From assembly GCA_947259045.1 (NCBI GenBank), contig CAMYKZ010000001.1:1-64000 (forward strand): a stretch of 64,000 nt of DNA. The letters are read 5' to 3'. Position numbers and translations under genes: made by a program. Under the pieces are notes generated by a model, which saw only the letters and a list, made by a program, of their open reading frames with translations, was not told the DNA's origin and searched no databases. Below are positions 43,250 through 55,223 of the stretch, in pieces. Origin of the DNA: an uncultured Afifella sp. (GTDB taxonomy: Bacteria > Pseudomonadota > Alphaproteobacteria > Rhizobiales > Afifellaceae). Position 1 is the stretch's first letter. Every line of letters starts with the position of its first letter.

Positions 43250-44515
43250 ATGCATCATTTCGAACACAGGAATGGCGTACTCTACGCCGAGGACGTTGCT
43301 GTTTCCGATCTGGCGGAAGCGGTCGGCACGCCGTTCTACTGCTATTCCACGGCGACGCTGACCCGGCACTACCGGGTGTTTGAGGACGCTTTCGCAGACG
43401 TTCCGCATATGATCTGTTATGCCATGAAGGCCAATTCCAACCAGGCCGTCATCGCAACGCTGGCAAAACTGGGCGCCGGCGCGGATGTCGTGTCGGAAGG
43501 CGAATTGCGCCGCGCTCTCGCCGCCGGCATACCGCCGGAACGGATCATGTTTTCCGGTGTCGGCAAAACAGAAGCCGAGATCCGCCTGGCGCTTGAAACA
43601 GGCATCCATTGTTTCAACGTGGAATCTGAACCTGAACTCGCCGCCATTTCGTCAATCGCCGGATCGATGAATATCCAGGCGCCGGTTTCGTTGCGCATCA
43701 ATCCCGATGTCGATGCCGGAACCCACGAAAAGATTGCCACCGGCCGCAAGGCGGACAAGTTCGGCATCGCCTGGGATCGCGCCCGGGCGGTTTACGCCCG
43801 CGCCGGAAAAATGGCCGCCATCAGGGTCATCGGCATCGACATGCATATCGGCAGTCAGATTACCGCCCTGAAACCTTTCGACGCGGCTTTTGCCCGGCTT
43901 GGCGAGCTGGTCCGGGCATTGCGCCAGGACGGCCATACGATCGAGCATGTCGACCTTGGTGGCGGACTCGGCATTCCCTATCGCGATGACAACGCCCCGC
44001 CGCCACTTCCCGCCGATTATGCCGAACTGGTCAAAAGCCACGTCAGGCAGCTGGATTGCCGGGTGATTTTCGAGCCAGGCCGGCTGATTGCCGGCAATGC
44101 CGGAATCCTCGTCACCCGGGTAATCTATGTCAAACAGACCGAAGGCAAGGCCTTCATCATTGTCGACGCGGCGATGAACGACCTGATCCGGCCGACCCTG
44201 TACGAGGCCTATCACCGGATTGCACCGGTCGACGAAAACACCAGCGGAGCCGACATCGATTGCGATATTGTCGGCCCGGTCTGCGAAACCGGCGACTATC
44301 TGGCCCGCGACACCCGTTTGCCGGAACCGGCAAGCGGTGACCTTTTGGCAATCTATTCCGCCGGGGCCTATGGCGCGGTGCAATCTTCGACCTACAATTC
44401 CCGCCTGCTGGTGCCGGAGGTCCTTGTCAACGGAGCCGAATTTGCCGTCGTCCGGCCGCGGCCGAGCTTTGAAGCCCTGATCGGGCTGGACAGCATTCCG
44501 GACTGGCTGGCCTGA
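43250..44515 (+). CDS. lysA: Diaminopimelate decarboxylase
   Basis: A 421-residue fold-type III PLP enzyme. The PLP lysine is in HMICYAMKANSNQAVI. HIGSQI, HVDLGGGLGIPY and EPGRLIAGNAGILVTRV bind cofactor and substrate. The active-site Cys is in VGPVCETGDYLARD and the terminal Tyr segment is GAYGAVQSSTYNSRL. It makes L-lysine from meso-diaminopimelate. It starts three bases after the lptM stop. Confidence 0.96.
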   Translation: MHHFEHRNGVLYAEDVAVSDLAEAVGTPFYCYSTATLTRHYRVFEDAFADVPHMICYAMKANSNQAVIATLAKLGAGADVVSEGELRRALAAGIPPERIMFSGVGKTEAEIRLALETGIHCFNVESEPELAAISSIAGSMNIQAPVSLRINPDVDAGTHEKIATGRKADKFGIAWDRARAVYARAGKMAAIRVIGIDMHIGSQITALKPFDAAFARLGELVRALRQDGHTIEHVDLGGGLGIPYRDDNAPPPLPADYAELVKSHVRQLDCRVIFEPGRLIAGNAGILVTRVIYVKQTEGKAFIIVDAAMNDLIRPTLYEAYHRIAPVDENTSGADIDCDIVGPVCETGDYLARDTRLPEPASGDLLAIYSAGAYGAVQSSTYNSRLLVPEVLVNGAEFAVVRPRPSFEALIGLDSIPDWLA

Positions 44516-44659
44516 CGGGCGCAACAGGCGGCCGAATCCGGCCATCACGGCGCTCCGGACAGCGCTCCGGCAATTCCAACATTGTGATCGTCTTGCTGTC
44601 GCCATGGTTGGAGCGTGTGCTATATTAGCGAACAGCGGATTCCAGTTGAGACGGCAAAC

Positions 44660-47275
44660 ATGATGCGCACACGCCAAGCCGAGACCGAAAACAGCAGGAT
44701 GGACCGGCTGGGCCGGGCCATAGTCCGGGCCCGGGCAGCACTGGCCTGGGAAGATATCTGGCCGCGTATTGTCCCGGCTTTGACCGTCGCCGGGCTTTTT
44801 GTTGCAGTTTCATGGTTCGGCCTCTGGCGCCTGATGCCTGATCTGGTGCGCATTGGCGTTCTGTTGGCCTTTGCAGCCGGCTTCATCGTTTCGCTCTTGC
44901 GCCTGTTCCGCACCAGATTGCCTGATGAACAGAGCGCCGTGCACCGGGTTGAGCTGCGCTCCGGCCTGGATCATCGCCCGGCCAGCGGTCTGCGCGACAC
45001 GCTTTCTCCGGTTTCCGATGATCCGACTGCCCAGGCGCTCTGGGCGGAGCACCGCAAGAGGCTGTTGGCGCAGATGGAAAATCTGCGCGCTGGCGCGCCC
45101 AGGCCGGAAATGGCCCGGCGGGACCCGAATGCATGGCGTTTTGCAGTTCCGATGCTTCTTGTCGTCGGCTTCTTCGTCGCCAGCGGAGAGCATCTGTTAC
45201 GGGTCGGCGAGGCTTTTTCACCTGTGCGGGCCAGTCTGCCCGAAACGGTCTCCGCGCGCATTGACGCCTGGATCGACCCGCCCGGATATACCCGCCAGCC
45301 GCCGATATTCCTGACGCGGCACAATTCAGGCGACACCGTCACCGGCAGCGCGGCACTGGCGCCGGCGGTGCCGGAAAACAGCATACTCAGCATCCGGGTG
45401 GTTTCCGACGACGTTCCCCGGGTGAGTGTCCGCACACTCGACGGCGATGACGTGGAGGTGACAAAAGCCGATGATGATGCAGACGGTCAGGCAAAGGCGA
45501 AAGACGGTTCAGAACCGGCCACGATCCATACCTATACCGCACAGTTGAAACAAAGCGGATCCGTCGAGATCGGCCATTCCGGCGGCGGCCAGATCCACAC
45601 CTTTACTGTGACCGACGATACGCCGCCGACGATTGTGTCCGATAAATCGGAAACCACGCGGGCCGGGTCGTTCACACTCGATTTCGGCGTCACCGACGAT
45701 TATGGCGTTGTCTCCGGCGAACTTGCCTTGCAGTTCGAAACCCCTGCAGACCCGGATGCAAGACCTCTCGTTGAATTGCCGAAAGTTCCGCTGCGGCTTT
45801 CAAAACCAAATGCGCGGCAAGGTCGCGCCCGCGCCTATGTGCGGCTTGCCGACCATCCCTTTGCCGGCCTGTCGGTGCAAATCGATCCGGTGGTGGTCGA
45901 TGGCGCCGGACAGGAAGGGCATCTGGAAGATGCGCTGGTCATGACATTGCCTCAGCGTCCTTTTTCCAACCCGGTGGCGCGCGCGATTGTCGAGCAGCGG
46001 CAGAAACTGGCGATGGATTCGCGCAGCCGCGACCGGGTCGCACTGGCGCTGGACGCCATGACAATCGCACCGGAAGAATTTCTCAAGGACGCATCGGTCT
46101 ATCTTGGCCTGCGCATCGGCTACAAGCGGCTTGTGAGCGCCCGGTCCGATGAAGATCTTCTGGAGACGCTGGACTATCTCTGGAACATGGCGCTGCAGAT
46201 TGAAGACGGCGCGCTGTCGGATGCCGAACGGCGGCTCAATGAAGCGCGCAGAAACCTTGAGGATGCGCTTGAGCGCGGCGCCTCGGATGAGGAAATTGCC
46301 AGGCTGACGGAAGAGCTTCGCCAGGCGATGAATGATTATCTGCAAAGCTTCGCGCAGGAAATGGCGCGGCGCAACAACGAGTCCCTGCCGCAAATGCAGA
46401 TGGACCCGAGCCAGATGCTGACCCAGCAGGACTTTCAGGACATGCTGGACCGGATCGAGGATCTGTCCAAACTCGGCGACCGGGATGCAGCGCAGCAATT
46501 GTTGAGCGAGCTCCAGCAGATGCTCGACAGCCTGCAGACGGCGCAGCGCGGCCAGCAGATGCAGAACGGTCAGAACGGCGAAATGATGAAACAGCTGGAA
46601 GAGCTTGGCCGCCTGATGCGCGAACAGCAGCGGCTGATGGACGATACCTTCCGGCTGGATCAGGGCCAGCGGCCGCGCGAACGGCGCAACCAGCAGGGCC
46701 AGCAGGGCCAGCAGGGTCCGCTGTCGCCGTCTGAACTGGCCGAACTGCTGGAGCAATTGCAGCAGGGCCAGTCGGATCTGCATGAGGGTTTGCAGGCATT
46801 GCTTGAGCAATTGCAACAGGGCCAGCAGGGCGGCGAACCCGGGCAACAGGGCAATCAGCCCGGACAGCAGGGCTCGCAACAGGGCCAGGGCCAGCGGTCG
46901 CTGGACCGCGCCGGACGCGCCATGGGCGACGCAACCCGGTCGCTAGGCCAGGGCCAGACAGGCGAAGCCTTCGGCAATCAGGGCGAAGCGTTGCAAGCCA
47001 TGCGCGAGAGCCTGGAAAGCATGATGCAGCAGATGTTCGGCAACCAGGGCCAGCAGCAACAGGTCGGACGCGGACGGCCCCGCGGCCGGATGGACCCGCT
47101 CGGGCGGCCACAGCGCACGGAGGGACCGGATTTTGGCGAGGATGTCGGCGTGCCGGATGAAATCGACGTGCAGCGCGCCCGCGAAATCCTCAATGCCATC
47201 CGCGAACGGCTCGGCGAACGCTACCGGCCCCGTTATGAACTGGAGTATCTGGAGCGGTTGCTGCGCAACGAATAG
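44660..47275 (+). CDS. TIGR02302 family protein (DUF4175), large envelope protein
   Basis: About 871 residues. Two membrane helices near the N-terminus (about 34-53 and 55-75) and one near residue 168 are followed by a periplasmic Ig-like region with KSGSVEIGHSG-type strands. A long helical part (residues about 440-660) comes next and then a Gln/Gly-rich segment with repeated QQGQQG (encoded at 46686-46893). It ends LRERYRPRYELEYLERLL-like. The order and size match TIGR02302, conserved in alphaproteobacteria next to lysA. Function is unknown. ATG 44660 or 44663 is the start. Confidence 0.85.
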   Translation: MMRTRQAETENSRMDRLGRAIVRARAALAWEDIWPRIVPALTVAGLFVAVSWFGLWRLMPDLVRIGVLLAFAAGFIVSLLRLFRTRLPDEQSAVHRVELRSGLDHRPASGLRDTLSPVSDDPTAQALWAEHRKRLLAQMENLRAGAPRPEMARRDPNAWRFAVPMLLVVGFFVASGEHLLRVGEAFSPVRASLPETVSARIDAWIDPPGYTRQPPIFLTRHNSGDTVTGSAALAPAVPENSILSIRVVSDDVPRVSVRTLDGDDVEVTKADDDADGQAKAKDGSEPATIHTYTAQLKQSGSVEIGHSGGGQIHTFTVTDDTPPTIVSDKSETTRAGSFTLDFGVTDDYGVVSGELALQFETPADPDARPLVELPKVPLRLSKPNARQGRARAYVRLADHPFAGLSVQIDPVVVDGAGQEGHLEDALVMTLPQRPFSNPVARAIVEQRQKLAMDSRSRDRVALALDAMTIAPEEFLKDASVYLGLRIGYKRLVSARSDEDLLETLDYLWNMALQIEDGALSDAERRLNEARRNLEDALERGASDEEIARLTEELRQAMNDYLQSFAQEMARRNNESLPQMQMDPSQMLTQQDFQDMLDRIEDLSKLGDRDAAQQLLSELQQMLDSLQTAQRGQQMQNGQNGEMMKQLEELGRLMREQQRLMDDTFRLDQGQRPRERRNQQGQQGQQGPLSPSELAELLEQLQQGQSDLHEGLQALLEQLQQGQQGGEPGQQGNQPGQQGSQQGQGQRSLDRAGRAMGDATRSLGQGQTGEAFGNQGEALQAMRESLESMMQQMFGNQGQQQQVGRGRPRGRMDPLGRPQRTEGPDFGEDVGVPDEIDVQRAREILNAIRERLGERYRPRYELEYLERLLRNE
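46686..46893 (+). repeat. Tandem CAG/GGC-rich coding repeat (poly-Gln/Gly)
   Basis: Short reiterations of CAGGGCCAG (for example at 46693-46716 and again at 46818-46890) encode QQGQ units inside the TIGR02302 gene. The copies are imperfect. Such tracts are prone to length change by slippage in steps of three or nine bases, which keeps the frame. Confidence 0.75.
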
Positions 47276-47299
47276 GATCGAATGGTCCGAAAAGCCGGT

Positions 47300-47692
47300 T
47301 CAGGCGGTCTTTTCGGCTGCCGGCTCGCTCTCCGGCATTGCCGCATCGGTCACGGCATCGCGGATCTGCTGCAGCGTAAACGGCTTTGTCACCACATCAC
47401 GGATCTTTTTATGCAGATCGTCGGCCCGTTCGCGCTGATCGGCAAACCCGGTCATCAGAAGTATCGGCAGGCCCGGCCAGCGCTCAGCCGCACTGTGGGC
47501 AAGGGCGATTCCGTCCATCAACGGCATTTTCACATCGCTGACCAGCAGGTCGAACTTGCCGTCATACTTTTCCAGGCATTCCATTGCCTCAACGCCGTCG
47601 CCGGCCGTTTCGACATCGTGACCATCGATCTCCAGCGCCCGGCTTACAAAAGCCCGGACGGCGAGGTCGTCTTCCGTCAGAAGAATCCGCAT
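47300..47692 (-). CDS. CpdR-like single-domain response regulator
   Basis: A 130-residue receiver domain alone. It opens RILLTEDDLAVRAFVSRAL with the acidic pair. The phospho-acceptor Asp is in LLVSDVKMPLMDGIALA, the Thr in LLMTGFADQRE and the Lys in VVTKPFTLQQI. The closest type I recognise is CpdR, which controls proteolysis of cell-cycle proteins through ClpXP, and in particular the second rhizobial paralogue. It lies nine bases after hpt on the same strand, convergent with the TIGR02302 gene. Confidence 0.8.
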   Translation of the reverse strand: MRILLTEDDLAVRAFVSRALEIDGHDVETAGDGVEAMECLEKYDGKFDLLVSDVKMPLMDGIALAHSAAERWPGLPILLMTGFADQRERADDLHKKIRDVVTKPFTLQQIRDAVTDAAMPESEPAAEKTA

Positions 47693-47701
47693 TGATGATC
47701 C

Positions 47702-48259
47702 CTATTCCTGTCCATCGTCCGTCATATTCACTACACCGATAAACGGCAATTCGCGGTGCGCGTGTCCTGCATCCATACCGTATCCGACAACAAAATAATC
47801 CGGACAGGTAAATCCAACGTAATCAGCCGCGATTTTAACCGATCGCCCTTCCGGCTTGTCGACCAGGGCCGTCAGGGCGACTCGTTTGGCGCCGCGGCCG
47901 ACCATCAGGTCCTTTGCAAACCGTAACGTCAAGCCTGAATCGAGAACATCGTCAACGATCAGAACATCACGATCGGCCACCGGGCACCCGATATCCCTGA
48001 GGATTCGGACCTCACCGGAGGAATTGAGATCAGATCCGTAACTTGACAGCGATATGAACTCGACTTCCAGCTGGACACCATTGTCGGAAAGCGCGCGAAC
48101 CAGATCCGCGGCGAACACGAAGCCGCCCTTCAGCACGACGATGACGAGAAGGTTTTCCGGACCGGACGCGGCAATCGCCTCACCAATCGCCTTTACCCTG
48201 CCGGCAATTTCGTGTTGCGAATAGAGCGGTTCGACCTTTACGGAGCGAAAATCCTTCAC
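47702..48259 (-). CDS. hpt: Hypoxanthine phosphoribosyltransferase
   Basis: 185 residues. The PRPP-binding motif is VLIVDDVLDSGLTLRFA. LLVIVVLKGGFVFAADLVRAL precedes it and VDKPEGRSVKIAADYVGF and VVGYGMD follow. It salvages hypoxanthine and guanine to IMP and GMP. GTG 48259 has an AAGGAG site and overlaps the stop of the zinc-ribbon gene (GTGA), indicating coupling. The open frame reaches 48703 but that part is shadow. Confidence 0.92.
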   Translation of the reverse strand: MKDFRSVKVEPLYSQHEIAGRVKAIGEAIAASGPENLLVIVVLKGGFVFAADLVRALSDNGVQLEVEFISLSSYGSDLNSSGEVRILRDIGCPVADRDVLIVDDVLDSGLTLRFAKDLMVGRGAKRVALTALVDKPEGRSVKIAADYVGFTCPDYFVVGYGMDAGHAHRELPFIGVVNMTDDGQE

Positions 48260-49056
48260 CCGCCGCTCCTTGCAATTACCTTGACCGGTTGCCGGCCGTT
48301 GGCTTCCAGAAACGTCACGCGAACCGATACCGATTCCGCCGGGAAATCCTTGAGCGATTCCTGGAATGTCGCACGAGCCCCGCCGCGCAACGACTTCACC
48401 GGGGACGCAATCGGCACCGCCCGGACCAGCCTTGAGTAACGATCGAGAAATTCGATCTTCAATGCCGGAATAGTCATCTCCAGGTCGGAGCTGTTGTGCA
48501 ACGCACCTTCGATCCTGAAAACCGTTTCGAAACCGGTCGATTCCGCACCCGCTTTGACTTCGACAATGTCCAGAGACGACATATTCACCGGAAGACCGAT
48601 CGCCGCATAAAGGCCGGCAAGATCCGGCACCGCGGCAACGACCTGCTGACGGGCTCCGAAAAAGCCTGCAAGAAATGCGCTCGAGACGAGAACGACCAGC
48701 CATCCCAAGACCGGTGAAGACCGGGCCTCGGGAGCATCATAATCGGAATCGATGCGCAGCGCCCACGGGTCCGGTTCATTGCTGGATTGAGGCACCAGCG
48801 GCCTGCGCACGGCATCGATCGTCTGGGCGTCCGCCCACACCAGCGAACGGCCCTGTTCGTCCTCACAATCGGATCGCCGGGTTGCAACCGCCTTTTCAGA
48901 CCTGGCGGCCCAACCCTCGCCACATTGACGGCAGATGACCACCTGCACGCCTTCCGAAATCACGTCCGCTTTTATCGGCTCGGCCGAATGGCAGTTCGGG
49001 CAGCGCAGTATGACGAGATTGTCATTCCCGTTCGGCATGGATGGAATCGCGTTCAT
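48256..49056 (-). CDS. Zinc-ribbon membrane protein, MJ0042/DUF3426-like
   Basis: 266 residues. An N-terminal zinc ribbon has the pairs C-P-N-C (LRCPNCHSAE) and C-R-Q-C (VICRQCGEG). A charged linker and one membrane helix (about 117-135, SPVLGWLVVLVSSAFLAGF) follow. The C-terminal periplasmic beta domain contains the GALHNSSDLEMTIPALKIEFLD segment, as in DUF3426. Function unknown. It is coupled to hpt by a GTGA overlap and divergent from ftsE, a conserved layout in Hyphomicrobiales. Confidence 0.82.
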   Translation of the reverse strand: MNAIPSMPNGNDNLVILRCPNCHSAEPIKADVISEGVQVVICRQCGEGWAARSEKAVATRRSDCEDEQGRSLVWADAQTIDAVRRPLVPQSSNEPDPWALRIDSDYDAPEARSSPVLGWLVVLVSSAFLAGFFGARQQVVAAVPDLAGLYAAIGLPVNMSSLDIVEVKAGAESTGFETVFRIEGALHNSSDLEMTIPALKIEFLDRYSRLVRAVPIASPVKSLRGGARATFQESLKDFPAESVSVRVTFLEANGRQPVKVIARSGG

Positions 49057-49165
49057 GATTCAGGACCTGATCGAAATTTGTTGCCTATTCCTTACCTTTC
49101 GGCGTTAACGCGGGCTTAACGGCGGGGCCCTGACGTGCAAAAAAAGCCCAAGTGAGGCAAAAACA

Positions 49166-49837
49166 GTGATTCGATTTGAAAATGTCGGCCTGCGTTACGG
49201 TCTTGGACCGGAAGTGCTGCGCGATGTCAGCTTTCATATTGCGCCGGGATCGTTCCAATATGTGACGGGTCCGTCGGGTGCCGGGAAGACGTCTTTGTTG
49301 CGGCTTCTGTTCCTGTCGCTTCAGCCGACACGGGGGCTGCTGCAGATTTTCAAAGAGGATGCGTCGACGATCAAACGGGAAACGGTCCAGCGCTTGCGCA
49401 AGCGGATCGGTATTGTTTTCCAGGATTTCCGCCTGCTCGATCATTTGACGACATATGAAAATGTCGCGCTGCCGCTGCGTGTCTGGGGCGTTCCCGAAGA
49501 CGATTATCGTTCCGATGTCACGGAACTGCTGGAATGGGTCGGCCTGGGAGACAGAATGTGGGTTCATCCGCAGGTTCTGTCCGGCGGCGAAAAACAGCGT
49601 GCGGCCATTGCGCGGGCGCTGATCACCAAACCGGAAATCCTCCTGGCTGACGAGCCGACCGGCAATGTTGACCCGCCGCTGGCGAGGCGGCTTCTGCGAT
49701 TGTTCATCGAATTGAACCGGTTGGGCACATCGGTTGTCATCGCAACCCACGATCTCTCGCTGATGGAACAGCACAAGGCAAGACGGCTTGTCTTGAATGA
49801 CGGTCATGTCGATGTTTATCAAAATAGCGGCCAGTAG
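49166..49837 (+). CDS. ftsE: Cell division ATP-binding protein FtsE
   Basis: A 223-residue ABC ATPase. Walker A is VTGPSGAGKTSLLRL, the Q-loop is FQDFRLLDHLTTYENVALPL, the signature LSGGEKQRAAIARAL, Walker B ILLADEPTGNVD and the switch His in VIATHDLSL. With FtsX it controls peptidoglycan hydrolysis at the division site. The start is GTG at 49166 with a GAGG site. It is 11 bases upstream of ftsX. Confidence 0.96.
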   Translation: MIRFENVGLRYGLGPEVLRDVSFHIAPGSFQYVTGPSGAGKTSLLRLLFLSLQPTRGLLQIFKEDASTIKRETVQRLRKRIGIVFQDFRLLDHLTTYENVALPLRVWGVPEDDYRSDVTELLEWVGLGDRMWVHPQVLSGGEKQRAAIARALITKPEILLADEPTGNVDPPLARRLLRLFIELNRLGTSVVIATHDLSLMEQHKARRLVLNDGHVDVYQNSGQ

Positions 49838-49848
49838 GATCAGCGCAA

Positions 49849-50916
49849 ATGACGGCAAGACCGAAGATCCGAAAAAAGAAGCCTGCGACGGCCGCGGCCC
49901 GGAAATCGCGCCTCGGATCCTGGGCAAACGACAAACGGAAAGCAGGCTGGGGCCAGATCACCGGACTGCAACGCAAGCGGCGGCCGGCAATCCGTCTTTC
50001 CGCCGGTCTGCTGCGCGGTGGAATTCGCGGCACAAGCCCGCTTGTACCGGCCAATTCGGTTTCCCGAAGGGCGCTGCTTGCTCTTGTTGCGATCATGAGT
50101 TTTCTGGCATGCCTGGCAATCGCCTCGGTTTCGATCGTCAGCCAGAAGGCCGATGGCTGGCAGCGACAGATCGCCGACGAAGTCACGATTCAGATTCTCC
50201 CGGTCGGGGACAATGATCCGGCATTGACGATTGCGCGGGCAGTGGAAATTGCGGTTCAGACACCCGGCGTCAGTTCCGCCGAACCCTTGAGCGAAGATGA
50301 TTCTGCAGCCCTTCTGGAGCCCTGGCTGGGGAAAGGCTTCGATCGCGGGCAACTTCCCATTCCGCGCCTTGTAGCTGTCAAGGTGGACAACAGCGCCGAT
50401 CTCGGATCTCTGGCCCGCCGGCTGCGCGACAATGTACCGGGCGCAAGCCTCGACGATCATGGCCTTTGGCTTGAACGGCTTTCCTCGATGGCCAATACGG
50501 TCACACTCATCGGATTGTTCGTGACCGGCCTGGTCTTCGCTGCGACCGCACTCTCCGTTGTCTTTGCGACCCGCGGCGCAATGGCCGGCAACCGGGACGT
50601 GATCGAAGTCCTGCATTTCATCGGTGCGGAGGATATTTATATCGCCAACCAGTTTCAGCGCCATTTCCTGGTGCTGGGCCTGAAGGGCGCGGCAATCGGC
50701 GGAATAGCGGCGATTACTTTTCTGTTGATTGCAAACCTGATTGCCGGCACCCAGGGAGTATCTCCCCAGGAAGCACAGATCCGCAGCCTGTTTGGCGGCT
50801 TTTCGTTACAATGGGCCGGTTTTTTTGCTGCCCTCATGACCGTCATAGCAACAGGTTTTCTGATCGCGGTCACGGCCCGCCTGACAGTTTATGCCACATT
50901 GCGCCAGATCGACTGA
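49849..50916 (+). CDS. ftsX: Cell division protein FtsX
   Basis: A 355-residue permease-like protein. A basic cytoplasmic N-terminus (about 75 residues) precedes TM1 (RALLALVAIMSFLACLAIASVSIV). A periplasmic domain of about 110 residues (IADEVTIQILPV to LDDHGLWLERLS) follows, then three C-terminal helices with TLIGLFVTGLVFAATALSVVFATR. It pairs with FtsE to activate envelope hydrolases. The long basic N-terminus is typical of alphaproteobacterial FtsX. Confidence 0.93.
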   Translation: MTARPKIRKKKPATAAARKSRLGSWANDKRKAGWGQITGLQRKRRPAIRLSAGLLRGGIRGTSPLVPANSVSRRALLALVAIMSFLACLAIASVSIVSQKADGWQRQIADEVTIQILPVGDNDPALTIARAVEIAVQTPGVSSAEPLSEDDSAALLEPWLGKGFDRGQLPIPRLVAVKVDNSADLGSLARRLRDNVPGASLDDHGLWLERLSSMANTVTLIGLFVTGLVFAATALSVVFATRGAMAGNRDVIEVLHFIGAEDIYIANQFQRHFLVLGLKGAAIGGIAAITFLLIANLIAGTQGVSPQEAQIRSLFGGFSLQWAGFFAALMTVIATGFLIAVTARLTVYATLRQID

Positions 50917-50940
50917 TAACGGCTACGCTGTTCAACAAGG

Positions 50941-53304
<2,364 letters not shown>

Positions 53305-53585
53305 GATTTGTCCCTTGGCCCGTCAGACCGAAAATTTGGATTGCGAATTTCTGAATGTCACGCCGAATTATTAACAAACAGATGCGGTTAGACAATACAA
53401 ATTGGCTATTTCTATTATTATGTTTCGATTTCGAAAAATTCTCTTAAATTTACGCTATTTGTTACTGCTTTCATTCTAAATTCATTATAAAAATTCTATT
53501 AAGTTCTGGCAGCCCGATAAAACGGAAATCCGGAACCTTGTTCGAAAGCCATTGCAACAGCGGCGTTCTCGGCTCAAAAGGAGCC
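53305..53585. other. AT-rich divergent promoter region
   Basis: 281 bases between the hybrid kinase and the YdcF gene. The part 53370-53510 is very AT-rich, with ATTATTATG and TTATAAAAATT stretches that could contain -10 elements for both directions. No exact promoter pair, operator or repeat is claimed. The YdcF start is preceded by AAAGGAG. Confidence 0.4.
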
Positions 53586-54218
53586 ATGGTCATTCGTCAC
53601 GCACGAACCAGCGGGGGCGACCTGCCGTCAAACCGCTCCTCATCACGCCTGCTCAGGAAGGTGAAGAGGGCCATTGCGGTTCTTTGCCTTGTTGGCCTCT
53701 CCGGGTTTATCGGCGGGTTTCTGGTATTCGCCGACCAGGTCAGCACCGCGGTGCCGCCGGCGGCACCGCGCGCCGATGCGATTGTGGCGCTGACCGGCGG
53801 ACCCCAGCGGATCAACGATGCGGTCAACCTGCTGGCGAACGGCTCGGCAAAAAAACTGCTTATCTCCGGAGTTAACGAGCAGATCTCGCTTGCCCAGCTC
53901 AAGCGGGCGATTCCGAACGGCGAACCTTATTTTCAATGCTGTATCGATGTCGGTTATATGGCCCGTGACACGAGAGGCAATGCCAGCGAAAGCCGGGATT
54001 GGGCAGAAACGAACGGCTTCACATCGCTGATCGTGGTGACCAGCGCCTACCATATGCCGCGCAGCCTGGCGGAACTTGAGCGTGTCATGCCCGACATCGA
54101 CCTGATCGCCTATCCGGTTCATGCCGATATGAACCTGAACCAATGGACACACGAATTCAGCATTTTCCGCCTGTTGATGGTGGAATATCTGAAATATCTC
54201 GTTGCCCGTTTGGGATAA
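53586..54218 (+). CDS. YdcF/ElyC/SanA family membrane protein
   Basis: 210 residues. A basic N-terminus and one membrane helix (about residues 32-51) are followed by the DUF218 domain. The motif ADAIVALTGGPQRINDAVNLLANGSAKKLLISG opens the domain. The centre holds NASESRDWAETNGFTSLIVVTSAYHMPRS, which contains the conserved S-A-Y-H-M-x-R loop. Members act in envelope polysaccharide or peptidoglycan homeostasis. ATG 53586 has an AAAGGAG site, preferred to 53538. The ftsEX-ydcF-plsC order is common in Hyphomicrobiales. Confidence 0.87.
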   Translation: MVIRHARTSGGDLPSNRSSSRLLRKVKRAIAVLCLVGLSGFIGGFLVFADQVSTAVPPAAPRADAIVALTGGPQRINDAVNLLANGSAKKLLISGVNEQISLAQLKRAIPNGEPYFQCCIDVGYMARDTRGNASESRDWAETNGFTSLIVVTSAYHMPRSLAELERVMPDIDLIAYPVHADMNLNQWTHEFSIFRLLMVEYLKYLVARLG

Positions 54219-54313
54219 CCTGCAAAGATCCCTTTTATCCTTTACGCATCTGCATAAAGTGGCGCCGAGCGACGGCAGGCCATTGCCGCGGCAACCAAAT
54301 GAGGTAAGGCGAT

Positions 54314-55072
54314 ATGCTGGTTCGCTCAGTGCTGTTCAATATCGTGCTTTATCTGAATTTCACCGTGCTTGCGATCGTGTTCAGCCCGATCATCGTGCTT
54401 CCGCAACGCTGGGGCTGGCCGGTGGTTCGGCTCTGGGCAAGGTCAAGTCTGTGGTGGCATCGGCTGATCTGCGGCAGCAAGGAAGAGGTTACCGGCCTGG
54501 AACACCGGCCCGAGGGCGGATACATCGTTGCCTGCAAACATCAATCCGCCTGGGAAGCCTTCCGGCTGGTTACCATCGTCGACAAACCCGCTTTCATCGT
54601 CAAACGGGAGCTGATGTGGCTACCGTTGTTTGGCTGGTACATGGCCCGTTTCGGCCAGATTCCCGTCAATCGCGGCAAACGTTCTGCGGCGCTTACGGCA
54701 ATGACCGAACATGCCAGGCGGGCCATTGCCAATGGCCAGCAGGTCATCATATTTCCGGAGGGTACGCGTCGGCCACCCGGAATCGAGCCGCGATACCGCT
54801 ACGGCATTGTCCACATGTACAAGGAGCTCGGTGTGCCCTGCCTGCCGATCGCGCTCAATTCCGGCCTGTACTGGCCCAGGCGCTCGATGATCCACACGCC
54901 CGGCACAGTGCAGGTGGAAATTCTGCCGCCCATTGAACCCGGTCTGGCCGGCGGCGAATTTGCCGAGCGACTGCAAAGGGAAATCGAATCAGCAAGCGAC
55001 AGGCTGATTGAAGAAGCCCTGGACCGCGATCCCGGGGTCAGCCGGATTCTAAATCGGCCCAATTTGACCTAA
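54314..55072 (+). CDS. plsC: 1-acyl-sn-glycerol-3-phosphate acyltransferase
   Basis: 252 residues. N-terminal hydrophobic helix LFNIVLYLNFTVLAIVFSPII. The acyltransferase blocks are CKHQSAWEAF (H-x4-E where many PlsC enzymes have H-x4-D), the GQIPVNRGKR loop, and VIIFPEGTRRPPG. The protein is peripheral to or anchored in the inner membrane and makes phosphatidic acid from lysophosphatidic acid and acyl-ACP/CoA. An H-x4-E form is, to my knowledge, usual in this clade. It lies 95 bases after the YdcF gene. Confidence 0.9.
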   Translation: MLVRSVLFNIVLYLNFTVLAIVFSPIIVLPQRWGWPVVRLWARSSLWWHRLICGSKEEVTGLEHRPEGGYIVACKHQSAWEAFRLVTIVDKPAFIVKRELMWLPLFGWYMARFGQIPVNRGKRSAALTAMTEHARRAIANGQQVIIFPEGTRRPPGIEPRYRYGIVHMYKELGVPCLPIALNSGLYWPRRSMIHTPGTVQVEILPPIEPGLAGGEFAERLQREIESASDRLIEEALDRDPGVSRILNRPNLT

Positions 55073-55223
55073 AAATCGCCATTATGTCTATATACAGTAG
55101 CAAATAGCCCCGCTATAACTTCATATAGTATGATCGAATCGGGGTGGTTCAGGCTGTTTGTTAAAAGGCTTGCACGGTCACAGCGTCATATGTTCTTATT
55201 ATGTTCTAATTTGGATTTTGACA

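Noticed and set aside
46686-46893. CRISPR-like repeats
   Set aside because: The reiterated units are 9-base in-frame codon repeats inside a gene, without spacers of constant length.
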